Below, piece after piece: positions 51,196 to 60,260 of a DNA stretch of 64,000 nt. Position 1 is the first letter of the stretch; each line of letters starts with the position of its first letter. Origin of the DNA: JBGSYN01 sp041750975 (GTDB lineage Bacteria; Pseudomonadota; Alphaproteobacteria; Geminicoccales; Geminicoccaceae); NCBI GenBank assembly GCA_041750975.1, contig JBGSYN010000098.1:1-64000 (forward strand). Direction: 5' to 3'. The translations under genes were made by a program, and so were the position numbers. The notes beneath the pieces were generated by a model, which worked only from the letters and a program-made list of their open reading frames with translations, was not told the DNA's origin and searched no databases.

Positions 51196-51888
51196 TTGCG
51201 CCTTTTGGGGTTTGATACTTCGGCGGGGCGTTGTTCCGCGGCCCTAGGTGAGGCCGGCGAGGTGCTGGCTTCACGCGATGAGGAACTACAGCGTGGGCAT
51301 GCCGAGCGGCTGATGCCGATGATCAAGGCGGTGCTGGCCGACGGCCACACCCGATGGCCGCAAATCGACTGCATCGTCGTGACCACCGGTCCGGGAAGTT
51401 TCACCGGAATCCGCACAGGTATCGCTGCGGCCCGAGCGCTGGCTTTGGCCATACCGGCCGAGGTTTTGCCGTTAACGGTTTTCGATGTGCTGGCAGATAC
51501 AGTCACAACGTCCGCGCCCGACGATCGTCGGGCGGTTCTGGCAGTCCTCGATGCTCGTCGCGATCAAGTTTACGCTCAGCTTTTCGATGGCATTGGCCAA
51601 CCCCTCGCAGCGCCACTGTGCGGCGATGCGGGCGAAATCGCCGGGTCGCTTCCGCCCGACTGCCGGGCCGTCGGGAGCGGTGCCGATCTGATCGCTGCTC
51701 ATCGTGACGATTGCGAGACGGTCGACATCGCGCTTGAGGCGCGCTACCTCCTTGCGACCGCTTGGCGGCGGCTCGACGACGGGGCGAAGCCGGTGCGGGG
51801 ATTTGACGTATACCCCTTGTATTTGCGGCCACCGGATGCCAATCCGGTGGCCGGTCGGTCCCTTCTCGAGGTTGCGGCGCGACGATGA
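51196..51888 (+). CDS. tsaB: tRNA t6A synthesis protein TsaB
   Basis: This 230-residue ASKHA-fold protein partners TsaD and TsaE in making threonylcarbamoyladenosine on tRNAs. Characteristic blocks are LGFDTSAGRCSAAL, QRGHAERLMPMI and TTGPGSFTGIRTGIAAARALA. The start is probably TTG 51196. No ATG exists near, and the ribosome-binding site is weak. It overlaps rimI by 4 bases. Confidence 0.93.
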   Translation: MRLLGFDTSAGRCSAALGEAGEVLASRDEELQRGHAERLMPMIKAVLADGHTRWPQIDCIVVTTGPGSFTGIRTGIAAARALALAIPAEVLPLTVFDVLADTVTTSAPDDRRAVLAVLDARRDQVYAQLFDGIGQPLAAPLCGDAGEIAGSLPPDCRAVGSGADLIAAHRDDCETVDIALEARYLLATAWRRLDDGAKPVRGFDVYPLYLRPPDANPVAGRSLLEVAARR

Positions 51889-52451
51889 TCCGGCTCAACA
51901 GGCCGAGTTCCATATCCATCCGACCCGTGGGGCCCTTCGATCTGGGCCGCCTCGCCAAGTTACATAAGGTCTGTTTCGAGGATTCCTGGAACCGCTCGGA
52001 TCTGGCGCATCTGTTGGCACTACCCGGCGGTTTCGGTTTGGTCGCCCGCCTGTTCGAGGGCGGTCTTGCCGGGCTCGATGGCATACGCGGGGTCGGTTTC
52101 AGCTTGTGCAGAACGGTCCGGGACGAATGCGAATTGCTTTCGATCGGCGTGGCGCCGAGCTTTCGCCGCCGCCGAGTCGCGACGGCCTTGGTCCGGGCCA
52201 GCATGGAGCGTTGCTGGGAGTTGGGCGCTCGGGCTATGTTTCTCGAGGTGGCAGTCGATAACGCCTCGGCTATGCGTCTTTATGAAGAACACGGCTTTGA
52301 GAAAGTCGGGACTCGCGCCGATTACTACCAGCGTGCCAATGGTTCGAGAGCGAATGCGTTTACGATGAGATGTGATTTGATCGCGACATTTGCGGCACCG
52401 TGTAGTGATCTCGGCCATGGCAATGAAATGTTGCGACGGGAACGTGGCTGA
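51885..52451 (+). CDS. rimI: Ribosomal-protein acetyltransferase RimI-like
   Basis: This 188-residue GNAT acetyltransferase is probably RimI-type, which acetylates the N-terminus of ribosomal protein S18. The acetyl-CoA site reads IGVAPSFRRRRVATAL, in place of the usual Q/RxxGxG/A signature, and EVAVDNASAMRLYEEHGFEKVGTRADYY is the typical RimI C-terminal motif. It overlaps tsaB as ATGA. The Gly to Arg change in the acetyl-CoA loop (RRRRVA) is mildly unusual. Confidence 0.88.
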   Translation: MIRLNRPSSISIRPVGPFDLGRLAKLHKVCFEDSWNRSDLAHLLALPGGFGLVARLFEGGLAGLDGIRGVGFSLCRTVRDECELLSIGVAPSFRRRRVATALVRASMERCWELGARAMFLEVAVDNASAMRLYEEHGFEKVGTRADYYQRANGSRANAFTMRCDLIATFAAPCSDLGHGNEMLRRERG

Positions 52452-52762
52452 TCATTTAGGATCCAGTATCGCGTTGCGATTGCAATTTTGCCACCGCTTA
52501 ACATCCCAAGGTCTCCACTGAAGCCATTTCCATGCCCGCCACGGTTCGGCAATAAACCGGGCCTTGCGATCCAGGTTCCCCTCAAACCTGTCAGACGATT
52601 GCTGCTGAAGTTCAGCACCGCCTTTAGTCGGTACTAGCAAAACTCACATTTTTTTAAGCTATGGTGTCGAATTCTTAAAAATAAGGGGTTGCCCTCTTTA
52701 TTTTCGTAGTTATCTTGCAGCATTGCTAAGTTAACTTCTACGTAAAAACGGACAACAACACG
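52452..52762. other. AT-rich control region upstream of mucR
   Basis: These 311 bases are markedly AT-rich in the right half (about 52,640-52,760), with T- and A-tracts (CATTTTTTTAAG, CTTAAAAATAAG). MucR/Ros proteins bind AT-rich DNA with TpA steps and often repress their own gene, so an autoregulatory site is plausible. A 62-codon minus-strand frame is not supported by start or composition. Confidence 0.45.
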
Positions 52763-53200
52763 ATGGGTGAACAATTAAGTCACAATGAACTGCTGTCATT
52801 GACGACAGAGATCGTGGCTTCGCATGTTTCCAACAATACGGTTGCGGTGAGTGACCTGCCGCAAATCATCAAGCTCGTTTTCGCTTCTCTTGCCAGTCAA
52901 GGATCCGAAGAGCGGGAGCTCGAACCGGAGAAGCCTGTTCCTGCAATATCCGTGAAGAAGTCGGTTCAACCGGAATTCATTGTTTGTCTCGAGGACGGCA
53001 AGAAGCTCAAAATGCTGAAGCGCCATCTCAAGACCCGTTACGACATGACACCGGACGACTATCGGAAGCGTTGGGGCCTGTCGGACGACTATCCGATGGT
53101 AGCGCCCAATTACGCCGAGCAGCGTTCGACCCTGGCGAAGAAGATCGGTCTCGGCACGAAACCGCGCGCCCGCGGCCGCCGGGTGGCTGCCGCATCGTAA
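52763..53200 (+). CDS. mucR: MucR/Ros-family transcriptional regulator
   Basis: This 145-residue global regulator has a variable N-terminal part and a C-terminal DNA-binding domain. The latter shows FIVCLEDGKKLKMLKRHLKTRYDMTPDDYRKRW split as FIVCLEDG, KMLKRHL and MTPDDYRKRW, then DYPMVAPNYAEQRSTLAKKIGLG. The second zinc Cys of Ros is Asp (CLED) and the last zinc His is missing, as in the zinc-less Ml members. No strong ribosome-binding site is seen before ATG 52763. A terminator follows. It stands between rimI and miaB. Confidence 0.93.
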   Translation: MGEQLSHNELLSLTTEIVASHVSNNTVAVSDLPQIIKLVFASLASQGSEERELEPEKPVPAISVKKSVQPEFIVCLEDGKKLKMLKRHLKTRYDMTPDDYRKRWGLSDDYPMVAPNYAEQRSTLAKKIGLGTKPRARGRRVAAAS

Positions 53201-53225
53201 CAAGCTGTCAACGTTGGTTGCTTCT

Positions 53226-53250
53226 AAGGGCGCTTGACTGCGCCCTTTTT
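53226..53250 (+). terminator. Rho-independent terminator after mucR
   Basis: Eight-base perfect arms AAGGGCGC and GCGCCCTT around TTGACT, followed by a TTTTT run, form a standard intrinsic terminator 25 bases after the mucR stop. It separates mucR from miaB. Confidence 0.85.
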
Positions 53251-53372
53251 CGTGCTCACGACCGATTCAGGTCAATTCGCCTTTTCCGGCAAAGGTACAA
53301 TTCGACTTGACGGCCCTCCAGCGGTCCTTATCTGAGCGTTATCGGTATGCATGTCTGAGCCGTCGAGGGACG

Positions 53373-54743
53373 TTGTCGCGTAAGATTTACATCAAGACCT
53401 ACGGGTGTCAGATGAACGTCTATGATTCGGAGCGCATGGCGCGGCTGATGGCCGCCCACGGCTACGATGACGTCGACACTCCTGGTGCCGCCGACCTCGT
53501 CGTTCTCAATACCTGCCACATCCGCGAAAAGGCTGCCGAAAAGGTTTATTCGGAACTCGGCCGGCTACGTGAGTTGCGCGATGGGCCGGGCGGCAACGCC
53601 GCGATGCGGATCGCCGTCGCCGGCTGTGTTGCCCAGGCCGAGGGCGAGGCCATGCTTGAGCGTATGCCTGAAATCGACATTGTTGTCGGGCCGCAAGCTT
53701 ATCATCGGCTGCCCGAATTGCTGGCGCTGCGGGCGCGGTCCGAAGGCGGCGTCGTCGACACCGAGTTCCCGGTTGTGAGCAAGTTCGACAGTCTCCCTCT
53801 GGAAGCAAACGCCGAAGCAATTTCGGCGTTCGTCACGATCCAGGAAGGTTGTGACAAGTTCTGTACGTTTTGCGTTGTGCCGTATACGCGCGGCGCCGAG
53901 GTTTCGAGACCAGCCGCGGATGTTGTCGAGGAGTGCAGACGTCGCGTGGAGGCAGGCGCGCGCGAGATCGTGTTGCTCGGTCAGAATGTGAACGCCTATC
54001 GCGGCGATGCACCGGACGGTGGTGATTGGAGCCTCGGCAGGTTGATCCGGGCACTTGCGGAGATCGACGGCCTCGATCGCATCCGCTACACGACCTCGCA
54101 TCCGCGGGATATGGCCGAAGACCTGATCTCGGCGCATCGAGACGTGCCGCAGTTGATGCCGTTCGTGCATCTTCCGGTGCAGTCAGGTTCGGACCGCGTG
54201 CTGGCCGCGATGAACCGCCGGCATACGGTTTCGGATTATTTGCGGCTGATCGATCGGTTGCGTTCGGCCCGCGCCGATCTTGCATTATCCTCCGACTTTA
54301 TAGTCGGTTTTCCTGGCGAGCGGGACGAGGACTTCGAGGCAACGCTGTCACTGGTTCGCGCCGTAGGTTTTGCGCAAAGTTTCTCATTCAAGTACAGTAG
54401 TCGACCAGGGACACCAGGATCGGTAATGCCGAAGCAAATTGGCGAAAAGATTAAGTCTGAGCGACTCCAATCGCTGCAGGAACTCTTGGCCCGCCAGATG
54501 GTTGAATATCAGCGGGCGAGTATCGGTCGACGTTTGTCTGTCTTGTTCACCAAACCCGGTAGGCATGCAGGGCAACTCGTCGGCCAGTCGGCCTACCAGC
54601 AGGCGGTTCATGTGAAGACCGAATGTCATCGAATCGGCGATCTCGTCGATGTCGACATCGAGCATGCTGGACCGCACAGTCTTGCGGGTTCCATCGCCGT
54701 CAAATCGTCCATTACGCCGCAAAGTCTTGCACTCGCACTTTGA
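53373..54743 (+). CDS. miaB: tRNA methylthiotransferase MiaB
   Basis: This is a 456-residue radical-SAM enzyme that adds a methylthio group to isopentenyladenosine-37 in tRNA. The N-terminal cluster cysteines are in YGCQMN, LNTCHIRE and VAGCVAQ, and the radical-SAM motif is CDKFCTFC (CxxxCxxC). The TRAM domain is at the end. TTG 53373 is chosen because GAGGGA stands just before it and it begins the standard RKIYIKTYGCQMN. Earlier in-frame codons add non-family sequence. It overlaps phoH by 4 bases. Confidence 0.95.
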   Translation: MSRKIYIKTYGCQMNVYDSERMARLMAAHGYDDVDTPGAADLVVLNTCHIREKAAEKVYSELGRLRELRDGPGGNAAMRIAVAGCVAQAEGEAMLERMPEIDIVVGPQAYHRLPELLALRARSEGGVVDTEFPVVSKFDSLPLEANAEAISAFVTIQEGCDKFCTFCVVPYTRGAEVSRPAADVVEECRRRVEAGAREIVLLGQNVNAYRGDAPDGGDWSLGRLIRALAEIDGLDRIRYTTSHPRDMAEDLISAHRDVPQLMPFVHLPVQSGSDRVLAAMNRRHTVSDYLRLIDRLRSARADLALSSDFIVGFPGERDEDFEATLSLVRAVGFAQSFSFKYSSRPGTPGSVMPKQIGEKIKSERLQSLQELLARQMVEYQRASIGRRLSVLFTKPGRHAGQLVGQSAYQQAVHVKTECHRIGDLVDVDIEHAGPHSLAGSIAVKSSITPQSLALAL

Positions 54744-55801
54744 AGGTAAGGATCAACACGCTGAAAACGCTTGAGCCTGATGTTGAGCAGGTATTGGCCC
54801 GTCGCCGGCTGCAAATCGAAGACAACAATCAATGTGCGCAGCTATTCGGTCAACATCATGTCAATATTGCGAGGATCGAGCGGAGCCTGCCGGTCCAGAT
54901 CATTGCCAGAGGTAATGAACTCGTCATCCAGGGCGAAATCGAAGCTGATGTGGAAACGGCTGCATCGGTGATCGAGGATTTGCACAGACAGGTGCTGCGC
55001 GGGTTTCCGATCGGCCGACAGGAAGTCGATGCCGCCATTCGCATGGTCAGGGCCGGCGAAGGCCGCAACGGGGCCGATGCCAACCTAGTGGAAGTCAAGA
55101 CCGAACGCCGGCTGGTCGTGCCCCGTTCACCGAACCAGGCCCGCTACATCCGGGCCATCGAGAATCACGACTTGGTGTTCGGACTGGGCCCGGCGGGCAC
55201 CGGCAAAACCTATCTCGCGGTCGCCGTCGCGGTCGCCATGATGAAGGCCCGGCGGATCGATCGCATCATTCTTTCGAGGCCAGCCGTCGAAGCCGGTGAG
55301 CGGCTCGGATTTCTGCCCGGCGACCTCAAAGAAAAAGTCGATCCCTATCTGCGGCCGCTTTATGATGCGTTGCATGACATGTTGAGTGAGGGCAAGCTCA
55401 CGGCGCGGCTGGATAGCGGCGAGATCGAAATAGCACCTCTTGCCTACATGCGTGGTCGTACGTTGAGCAATGCGCTGGTGATCCTGGACGAGGCGCAGAA
55501 TACGACGCCGGCACAAATGAAGATGTTCTTGACAAGGCTGGGTGAGAATTCGCGGATGGTGGTCACTGGGGACCCGTCGCAAACGGACCTGCCACGAGGT
55601 GTCGAGTCGGGACTGTCCGACGCCGTTGCCAAAATCCAGAACGTCGAAGGCGTTTCGGCGGTATTTTTCGACCGCCATGACGTCGTTCGTCATCCTTTGG
55701 TAACCCGCATCATTCAGGCTTACGAGGAAAGCGACGAACGGGTCGCGAACCGTCTCGACCAATTGGCACCGAATCTGGCGCCGGCGTCTCAAGGGAGTTG
55801 A
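54740..55801 (+). CDS. phoH: PhoH-like ATPase
   Basis: This 353-residue cytosolic PhoH-family ATPase has a KH-like N-terminal part, Walker A GPAGTGKTYLA (about 150) and Walker B ALVILDEAQN (about 245). It is linked to RNA metabolism with YbeY. The 5' end is uncertain: TTG 54740 overlaps the miaB stop (TTGA) but has no good ribosome-binding site. No ATG is near. Next comes ybeY, the usual partner. Confidence 0.92.
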   Translation: MKVRINTLKTLEPDVEQVLARRRLQIEDNNQCAQLFGQHHVNIARIERSLPVQIIARGNELVIQGEIEADVETAASVIEDLHRQVLRGFPIGRQEVDAAIRMVRAGEGRNGADANLVEVKTERRLVVPRSPNQARYIRAIENHDLVFGLGPAGTGKTYLAVAVAVAMMKARRIDRIILSRPAVEAGERLGFLPGDLKEKVDPYLRPLYDALHDMLSEGKLTARLDSGEIEIAPLAYMRGRTLSNALVILDEAQNTTPAQMKMFLTRLGENSRMVVTGDPSQTDLPRGVESGLSDAVAKIQNVEGVSAVFFDRHDVVRHPLVTRIIQAYEESDERVANRLDQLAPNLAPASQGS

Positions 55802-55848
55802 CCTGACAAGGCCGATCGGATCCCCGGATACGATCTCAAAGTTGAAAA

Positions 55849-56418
55849 ATGGAAAGCGAATCTAGCCAACCTATTGAGGTGACGATCGAGGCTCCGGCCT
55901 GGAACGCGGTCGTCACCGAGCTCGACCATCTGGTCAGGTGCGCCGCCGCCGCGGCACTTGATGAGCTTGGATCGGAAGCACGCAGCCGAGCCGAGATCAG
56001 CGTCATTCTCACCGATGACGACGCGATTCGAGAACTGAACGCCCGGCATCGCGATCAAGACAAGACGACCAATGTCCTGTCTTTTCCCACATTTCCGCGA
56101 GATGACTTCATGCCACGGCACGGACCGCTCTTGCTCGGCGATCTTGTGCTCGCCCATGAAACCGTTGCCAGGGAAGCTCGCGAGACGGGCAAATCCTGTG
56201 AGGCGCATCTCTCGCATCTGGTCATTCATGGGGTGCTTCATCTGATCGGCCATGATCATGAAGACGAGGTTGAGGCCGCGACCATGGAGAACGCGGAACG
56301 ACGACTGATGGCGATGCTTGGTTATGACGACCCTTATGCGTTCGATGATGCCGGTGCGGACGACGCCGGCTCGAAGCGGGAGGCGATGAGTGAGGAGGCC
56401 GCGGCATGCGCCAGATGA
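55849..56418 (+). CDS. ybeY: Endoribonuclease YbeY
   Basis: This 189-residue metalloprotein acts in 16S rRNA 3'-end maturation and ribosome quality control. The metal motif HGVLHLIGHDHE (H-x3-H-x5-H) is intact. The C-terminal acidic extension (YAFDDAGADDAG) is longer than in E. coli. It overlaps corC by 13 bases. Confidence 0.94.
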   Translation: MESESSQPIEVTIEAPAWNAVVTELDHLVRCAAAAALDELGSEARSRAEISVILTDDDAIRELNARHRDQDKTTNVLSFPTFPRDDFMPRHGPLLLGDLVLAHETVAREARETGKSCEAHLSHLVIHGVLHLIGHDHEDEVEAATMENAERRLMAMLGYDDPYAFDDAGADDAGSKREAMSEEAAACAR

Positions 56419-57314
56419 GCCGTCCAGACGAATCCGGCTCGATCCTCGAGACTTTCGTCCGTCGGCTGCGCGAGCTCACCGGGCGCGGCGATGGTGACGC
56501 TGGTTTGCGTGAAACCCTCGAAGAATTGATCGAGGATACCGAGACCCTGCCACACGAGCAGTTCACGCAAGAGGAGCGGACACTGCTCTTGAATGCGCTA
56601 AGCTTTGGTGGCCTCCGAGTCGACGATGTGATGATCCCTCGAGCCGACATCGAGGCCATCGAAGTGGGCGCCGGCCTGGGCGATGTGGTGAGGGCGATGC
56701 AGCGGGCGGCGCATACGCGGCTGGTCGTCTATCGCGATAATCTCGACGACGTGCTCGGCATCATGCATTTGCGCGATCTCCTGCCTTTCTGGGGTGATGG
56801 CGAGACCTTCGATCTGGAAGCTCTGGTGCGGGAAGTTCTGGTCGTGCCGCCCTCGATGCGGGTGATCGACCTGCTGCTCGAGATGCGGGCCACGCACCAT
56901 CATGTCGCTGTCGTTGTCGATGAATTCGGCGGCACCGACGGCTTGGTCACAATCGAGGATCTGGCCGAAGAGATCGTCGGCGAGATTCATGACGAGCAGC
57001 AAAAACTGCAAACCCCGAGGATTGTCCAGAACGACGACGGCAGCGTCGACGCCGATGGCAGGGTCGATCTCGAGGATCTCGAAGCGCATCTCGACATGAA
57101 GTTGCTGTCCGACGAGGAACGCGACGAGGCCGACACCCTAGGCGGTCTGATCTTCACCATCGTCGATCGGGTTCCGGCAAGAGGCGAACTCGTCAGCCAT
57201 CCGGCAGGGTTGCAGTTCGAGATTGTCGACGCCGACCCGAGGCGGATCAAACGCGTGCGGATCCGTCCGGTGGCGGCCGGCTCCCCGGCTGTTGTCGACG
57301 GTCCCGGAAGCTGA
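56406..57314 (+). CDS. corC: CorC/HlyC-type CBS-domain transporter protein
   Basis: This 302-residue soluble protein has two CBS domains (about 75-205, with DDVMIPRADIEAIE and VVVDEFGGTDGLVTIEDLAEEIVGEI) and a CorC_HlyC domain at the C-terminus (about 225-290). It lacks the N-terminal membrane domain, as in YbeX/CorC. The family is tied to magnesium/cobalt efflux and to ribosome metabolism when beside ybeY. The start overlaps ybeY; GAGGCCGCGGC upstream is a weak site. Confidence 0.92.
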   Translation: MRQMSRPDESGSILETFVRRLRELTGRGDGDAGLRETLEELIEDTETLPHEQFTQEERTLLLNALSFGGLRVDDVMIPRADIEAIEVGAGLGDVVRAMQRAAHTRLVVYRDNLDDVLGIMHLRDLLPFWGDGETFDLEALVREVLVVPPSMRVIDLLLEMRATHHHVAVVVDEFGGTDGLVTIEDLAEEIVGEIHDEQQKLQTPRIVQNDDGSVDADGRVDLEDLEAHLDMKLLSDEERDEADTLGGLIFTIVDRVPARGELVSHPAGLQFEIVDADPRRIKRVRIRPVAAGSPAVVDGPGS

Positions 57315-57339
57315 ACCTCAAGGCAATGTTCACGCATTG

Positions 57340-58884
57340 ATGCGCCGTCGCTACCATTGGCTGGCCGCACTGGTCGGGGGTGCGGCGACTGCGCTCGCCC
57401 TGCCGCCAATCGGGGTCGTTCCGGTCGTCTTTCTCTTCGCCTTGCTTTTGGCGCTGATCCGTGGCGCCGGATCGAGCCGGCAGGCCCTGTTTTATGGCTG
57501 GTGCTTCGGCTTCGCCTTCTATCTCACCGGGCTCTACTGGATCGCGATCGCTTTCTTTATCGAGGCCGAGAAGTTCGGGCCGATCGCCATTCCGGCGGTG
57601 CTGTCGCTGACAGCCACGATGGGCCTGATCGTCGGCTTGATGGCGGCTTTGACCTATCGGTGCCGTCTTGCCGTGCCAGAGGCCCATGCATTGCTATTCG
57701 CCGTCTTCTGGACGCTCGGCGAAATGGTACGCAGCAATCCCGGGCTGCAGTTCCCCTGGAATCCGGTGGCGATCGTCTGGGCCGATTGGCCGGCCATGAT
57801 GCAGCTTCAGGCCTGGATCGGCACACCTGGTCTGAGCTTCTTGACGGTATTCCTCGCAGCCTTGCCGGTCAGCCTGATCGAGCGCCGCGGCAACGGCAAG
57901 TGGCTTGCGCCGGTCGTCAGCCTGACGATCCTCGCAATCTGCTGGGGTGCCGGGGCATGGCGCCTCGATCGTCTGCAGCTTACCGAACCGACGGGTACTT
58001 CGCTTCGCCTCGTGCAGCCGAGTATTCCACAAGAGGAAAGGATGCGCTCGGGCTTCAACCGGCAGCATTTCGAGCAGCATTTGCAGCTTAGCGGCGGTGC
58101 CGGAAACACTCCGGCCGATCTCGTGATCTGGGCCGAGACCTCGGTACCCTACGCATTGCAGACATACCCCGAGGTCGGTCGCGCTATCGCCGAAGCGTCG
58201 CCGGGCGATGGCTGGGCTGTCGTCGGCGCCAATTTCTTCGAGAATGAAGGCGAACTCATCGCCCACAACAGCCTTTGGACCGTGGCCCCGACGGGCCGCA
58301 TTGCGGGACGCTACGATAAAGTCGATCTCGTCCCGTTCGGCGAGTTCATGCCCTTCCGCCCGCTGTTTCGTGCCCTTGGCGTGGAAGGCGTTGCGGCCGG
58401 AAATATCGATTTTCGGGCCGGGCCCGGACGAATGACCATGGCGCTCGACGGGATCCCCGCGTTCAGCCCGCTGATCTGCTATGAGGCGGTTTTCTCGGGC
58501 GCTGCCACGGATGGAACAGGGCGCGCCGACTGGCTCTTGAACATCACCAATGACGGCTGGTTCGGCGACAGTTTCGGTCCCTTCCAGCACCTTGCCATGG
58601 CCCGCGCCCGATCGGTTGAGGAAGGGCTGCCGCTGGTCCGCACCGCCAATAACGGTATCTCGGTGGTGACCGATGCCTATGGCCGGATTCTGACGAGCCT
58701 GCCCCTCGACGCGGTCGGCACGATCGAAGCGCTGTTGCCGCCTCGTCTGGCGATGCGCCCGTTCTTCGTGCGCAACCAATGGGTGGTGGGCGCGCTGCTC
58801 GTCGCGGCCGCCGCCCTGGCCCTGGTCATCGACCGTGCGCTCAGACCCCATGGATTGAAACCCGAGGACGGGTTGCGTACGTAG
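57340..58884 (+). CDS. lnt: Apolipoprotein N-acyltransferase
   Basis: This 514-residue inner-membrane enzyme adds the third acyl chain to lipoproteins. Six N-terminal spans and a C-terminal nitrilase domain are visible. The catalytic triad is in VIWAETSVPY (Glu), YDKVDLVPFGEF (Lys) and LICYEAVF (Cys). ATG 57340 is chosen because it begins the membrane region. The open frame extends back into corC. No strong ribosome-binding site is seen. The lipoproteins of this window would be among its substrates. Confidence 0.94.
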   Translation: MRRRYHWLAALVGGAATALALPPIGVVPVVFLFALLLALIRGAGSSRQALFYGWCFGFAFYLTGLYWIAIAFFIEAEKFGPIAIPAVLSLTATMGLIVGLMAALTYRCRLAVPEAHALLFAVFWTLGEMVRSNPGLQFPWNPVAIVWADWPAMMQLQAWIGTPGLSFLTVFLAALPVSLIERRGNGKWLAPVVSLTILAICWGAGAWRLDRLQLTEPTGTSLRLVQPSIPQEERMRSGFNRQHFEQHLQLSGGAGNTPADLVIWAETSVPYALQTYPEVGRAIAEASPGDGWAVVGANFFENEGELIAHNSLWTVAPTGRIAGRYDKVDLVPFGEFMPFRPLFRALGVEGVAAGNIDFRAGPGRMTMALDGIPAFSPLICYEAVFSGAATDGTGRADWLLNITNDGWFGDSFGPFQHLAMARARSVEEGLPLVRTANNGISVVTDAYGRILTSLPLDAVGTIEALLPPRLAMRPFFVRNQWVVGALLVAAAALALVIDRALRPHGLKPEDGLRT

Positions 58885-59093
58885 ACAGAGCTTTTGCAGC
58901 AAAGGCGATTGTGCCATATGCCTGACCTGGGGTACCGCATCGCCACGGATTGTCGGCGGTCAGACTTGATCGCGCACACCCTTGCTGGTTTCAAAGTCCG
59001 CAAACGCATAGACAGCACTCTAGTAACCTCGCTGGCGCCAAGCGCCGGCAACCCAGTATTGCGTCGAATAGAAGATAGATAAGGAATGCATCG

Positions 59094-60260
59094 ATGGTCG
59101 CGTCTGACTACCTATTTACGAGCGAATCCGTGGCAGAAGGTCATCCGGACAAGATCTGCGATCGGATATCCGATGAGGTCGTCGATGCCTATTTGAGGGC
59201 TTATCCCGAGGCGCGCGTCGCCTGCGAAACGCTGGCCACGACTAATCGTCTGGTAATTGCCGGCGAGGTTCGCGGTCCCGAAACCATAACATTCGATCAT
59301 ATTCGTTGTCTGGCGCGGGATGCTGTGCGCGAAATCGGTTATGAACAGTCCGGTTTCGATTGGCGACGGCTGGAGATCGACGTCTATCTGCATGAGCAGT
59401 CGGTCGACATCGCTCGTGGCGTCGATCTGGCGGAAGACAAGGACGAAGGTGCGGGCGACCAGGGGATCATGTTCGGTTTTGCCTGCACCGAAACGCCGGG
59501 GATGATGCCGGCCCCGATCTTCTACGCCCACGATATTCTCAAGCGCCTCGCCAAGGCGCGGCACAGCGGCGAATCTCCCGAGCTCGGCCCGGATGCGAAA
59601 AGTCAGGTGACGCTGCGCTATGCCAACGGACAGCCGGTCGGAATCGCCTCGATCGTGGTCTCGACCCAGCATGGTGCCGAGGTCAGCCAGGGCCGGGTGC
59701 ATGAAATCGTTCGCTACCATGTCAAGGCCGCGTTACCGGACGGTTGGGAATGCCCGGCCAATGAATTCTACGTCAATCCGACCGGCAATTTCGTGATCGG
59801 CGGGCCCGATGGCGACGCCGGACTGACCGGGCGCAAGATCATCGTCGACACCTATGGAGGGGCCGCACCGCATGGCGGCGGAGCATTTTCCGGCAAGGAT
59901 CCGACCAAGGTCGACCGTTCGGCCGCCTATGCCGCGCGCCATCTGGCCAAGAATGTCGTTGCGGCCGGGCTCGCCGACAAGTGCCTGATCCAGGTCTCTT
60001 ATGCCATCGGCATCTCAAAGCCGCTGTCGATCTACGTCGATACTCAAGGCACGGGTCGGGTCGACGAGGGGCGGCTTGGCGAAGTCCTGATGGATATCGA
60101 TATGAGTCCCCGAGGCATCCGCAAACGGCTCGACCTCAATCGCCCGATCTATGCCCGGACTTCGGCCTACGGCCATTTCGGGCGTGAGTTCGAGGACGAT
60201 GGCGGGTTCTCTTGGGAGCGTACGGAACTTGCCGACGATTTGAGGCGTGCGTTCAACTAG
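59094..60260 (+). CDS. metK: S-adenosylmethionine synthetase
   Basis: This 388-residue enzyme makes SAM from methionine and ATP. FTSESVAEGHPDKICDRISD, GAGDQGIMFG and the Gly-rich GGGAFSGKDPTKVDRS are the standard signatures. AAGGAA 7 bases before ATG 59094 is the ribosome-binding site. The 209 bases upstream hold no recognised SAM riboswitch. It overlaps trmB by 14 bases. Typical length. Confidence 0.97.
   Translation: MVASDYLFTSESVAEGHPDKICDRISDEVVDAYLRAYPEARVACETLATTNRLVIAGEVRGPETITFDHIRCLARDAVREIGYEQSGFDWRRLEIDVYLHEQSVDIARGVDLAEDKDEGAGDQGIMFGFACTETPGMMPAPIFYAHDILKRLAKARHSGESPELGPDAKSQVTLRYANGQPVGIASIVVSTQHGAEVSQGRVHEIVRYHVKAALPDGWECPANEFYVNPTGNFVIGGPDGDAGLTGRKIIVDTYGGAAPHGGGAFSGKDPTKVDRSAAYAARHLAKNVVAAGLADKCLIQVSYAIGISKPLSIYVDTQGTGRVDEGRLGEVLMDIDMSPRGIRKRLDLNRPIYARTSAYGHFGREFEDDGGFSWERTELADDLRRAFN

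Noticed and set aside
52452..52640. 62-codon minus-strand Trp-rich frame before mucR
   Set aside because: TTG start without a ribosome-binding site, and overlapping frames look equally random.
53307..53372. Longer N-terminus of MiaB
   Set aside because: The added 22 residues do not match the family and lack a ribosome-binding site.
58885..59093. SAM riboswitch or small HTH gene upstream of metK
   Set aside because: I looked for SAM-II and SAM/SAH-type conserved cores and did not find them. The 54-codon frame here has no HTH pattern or site.
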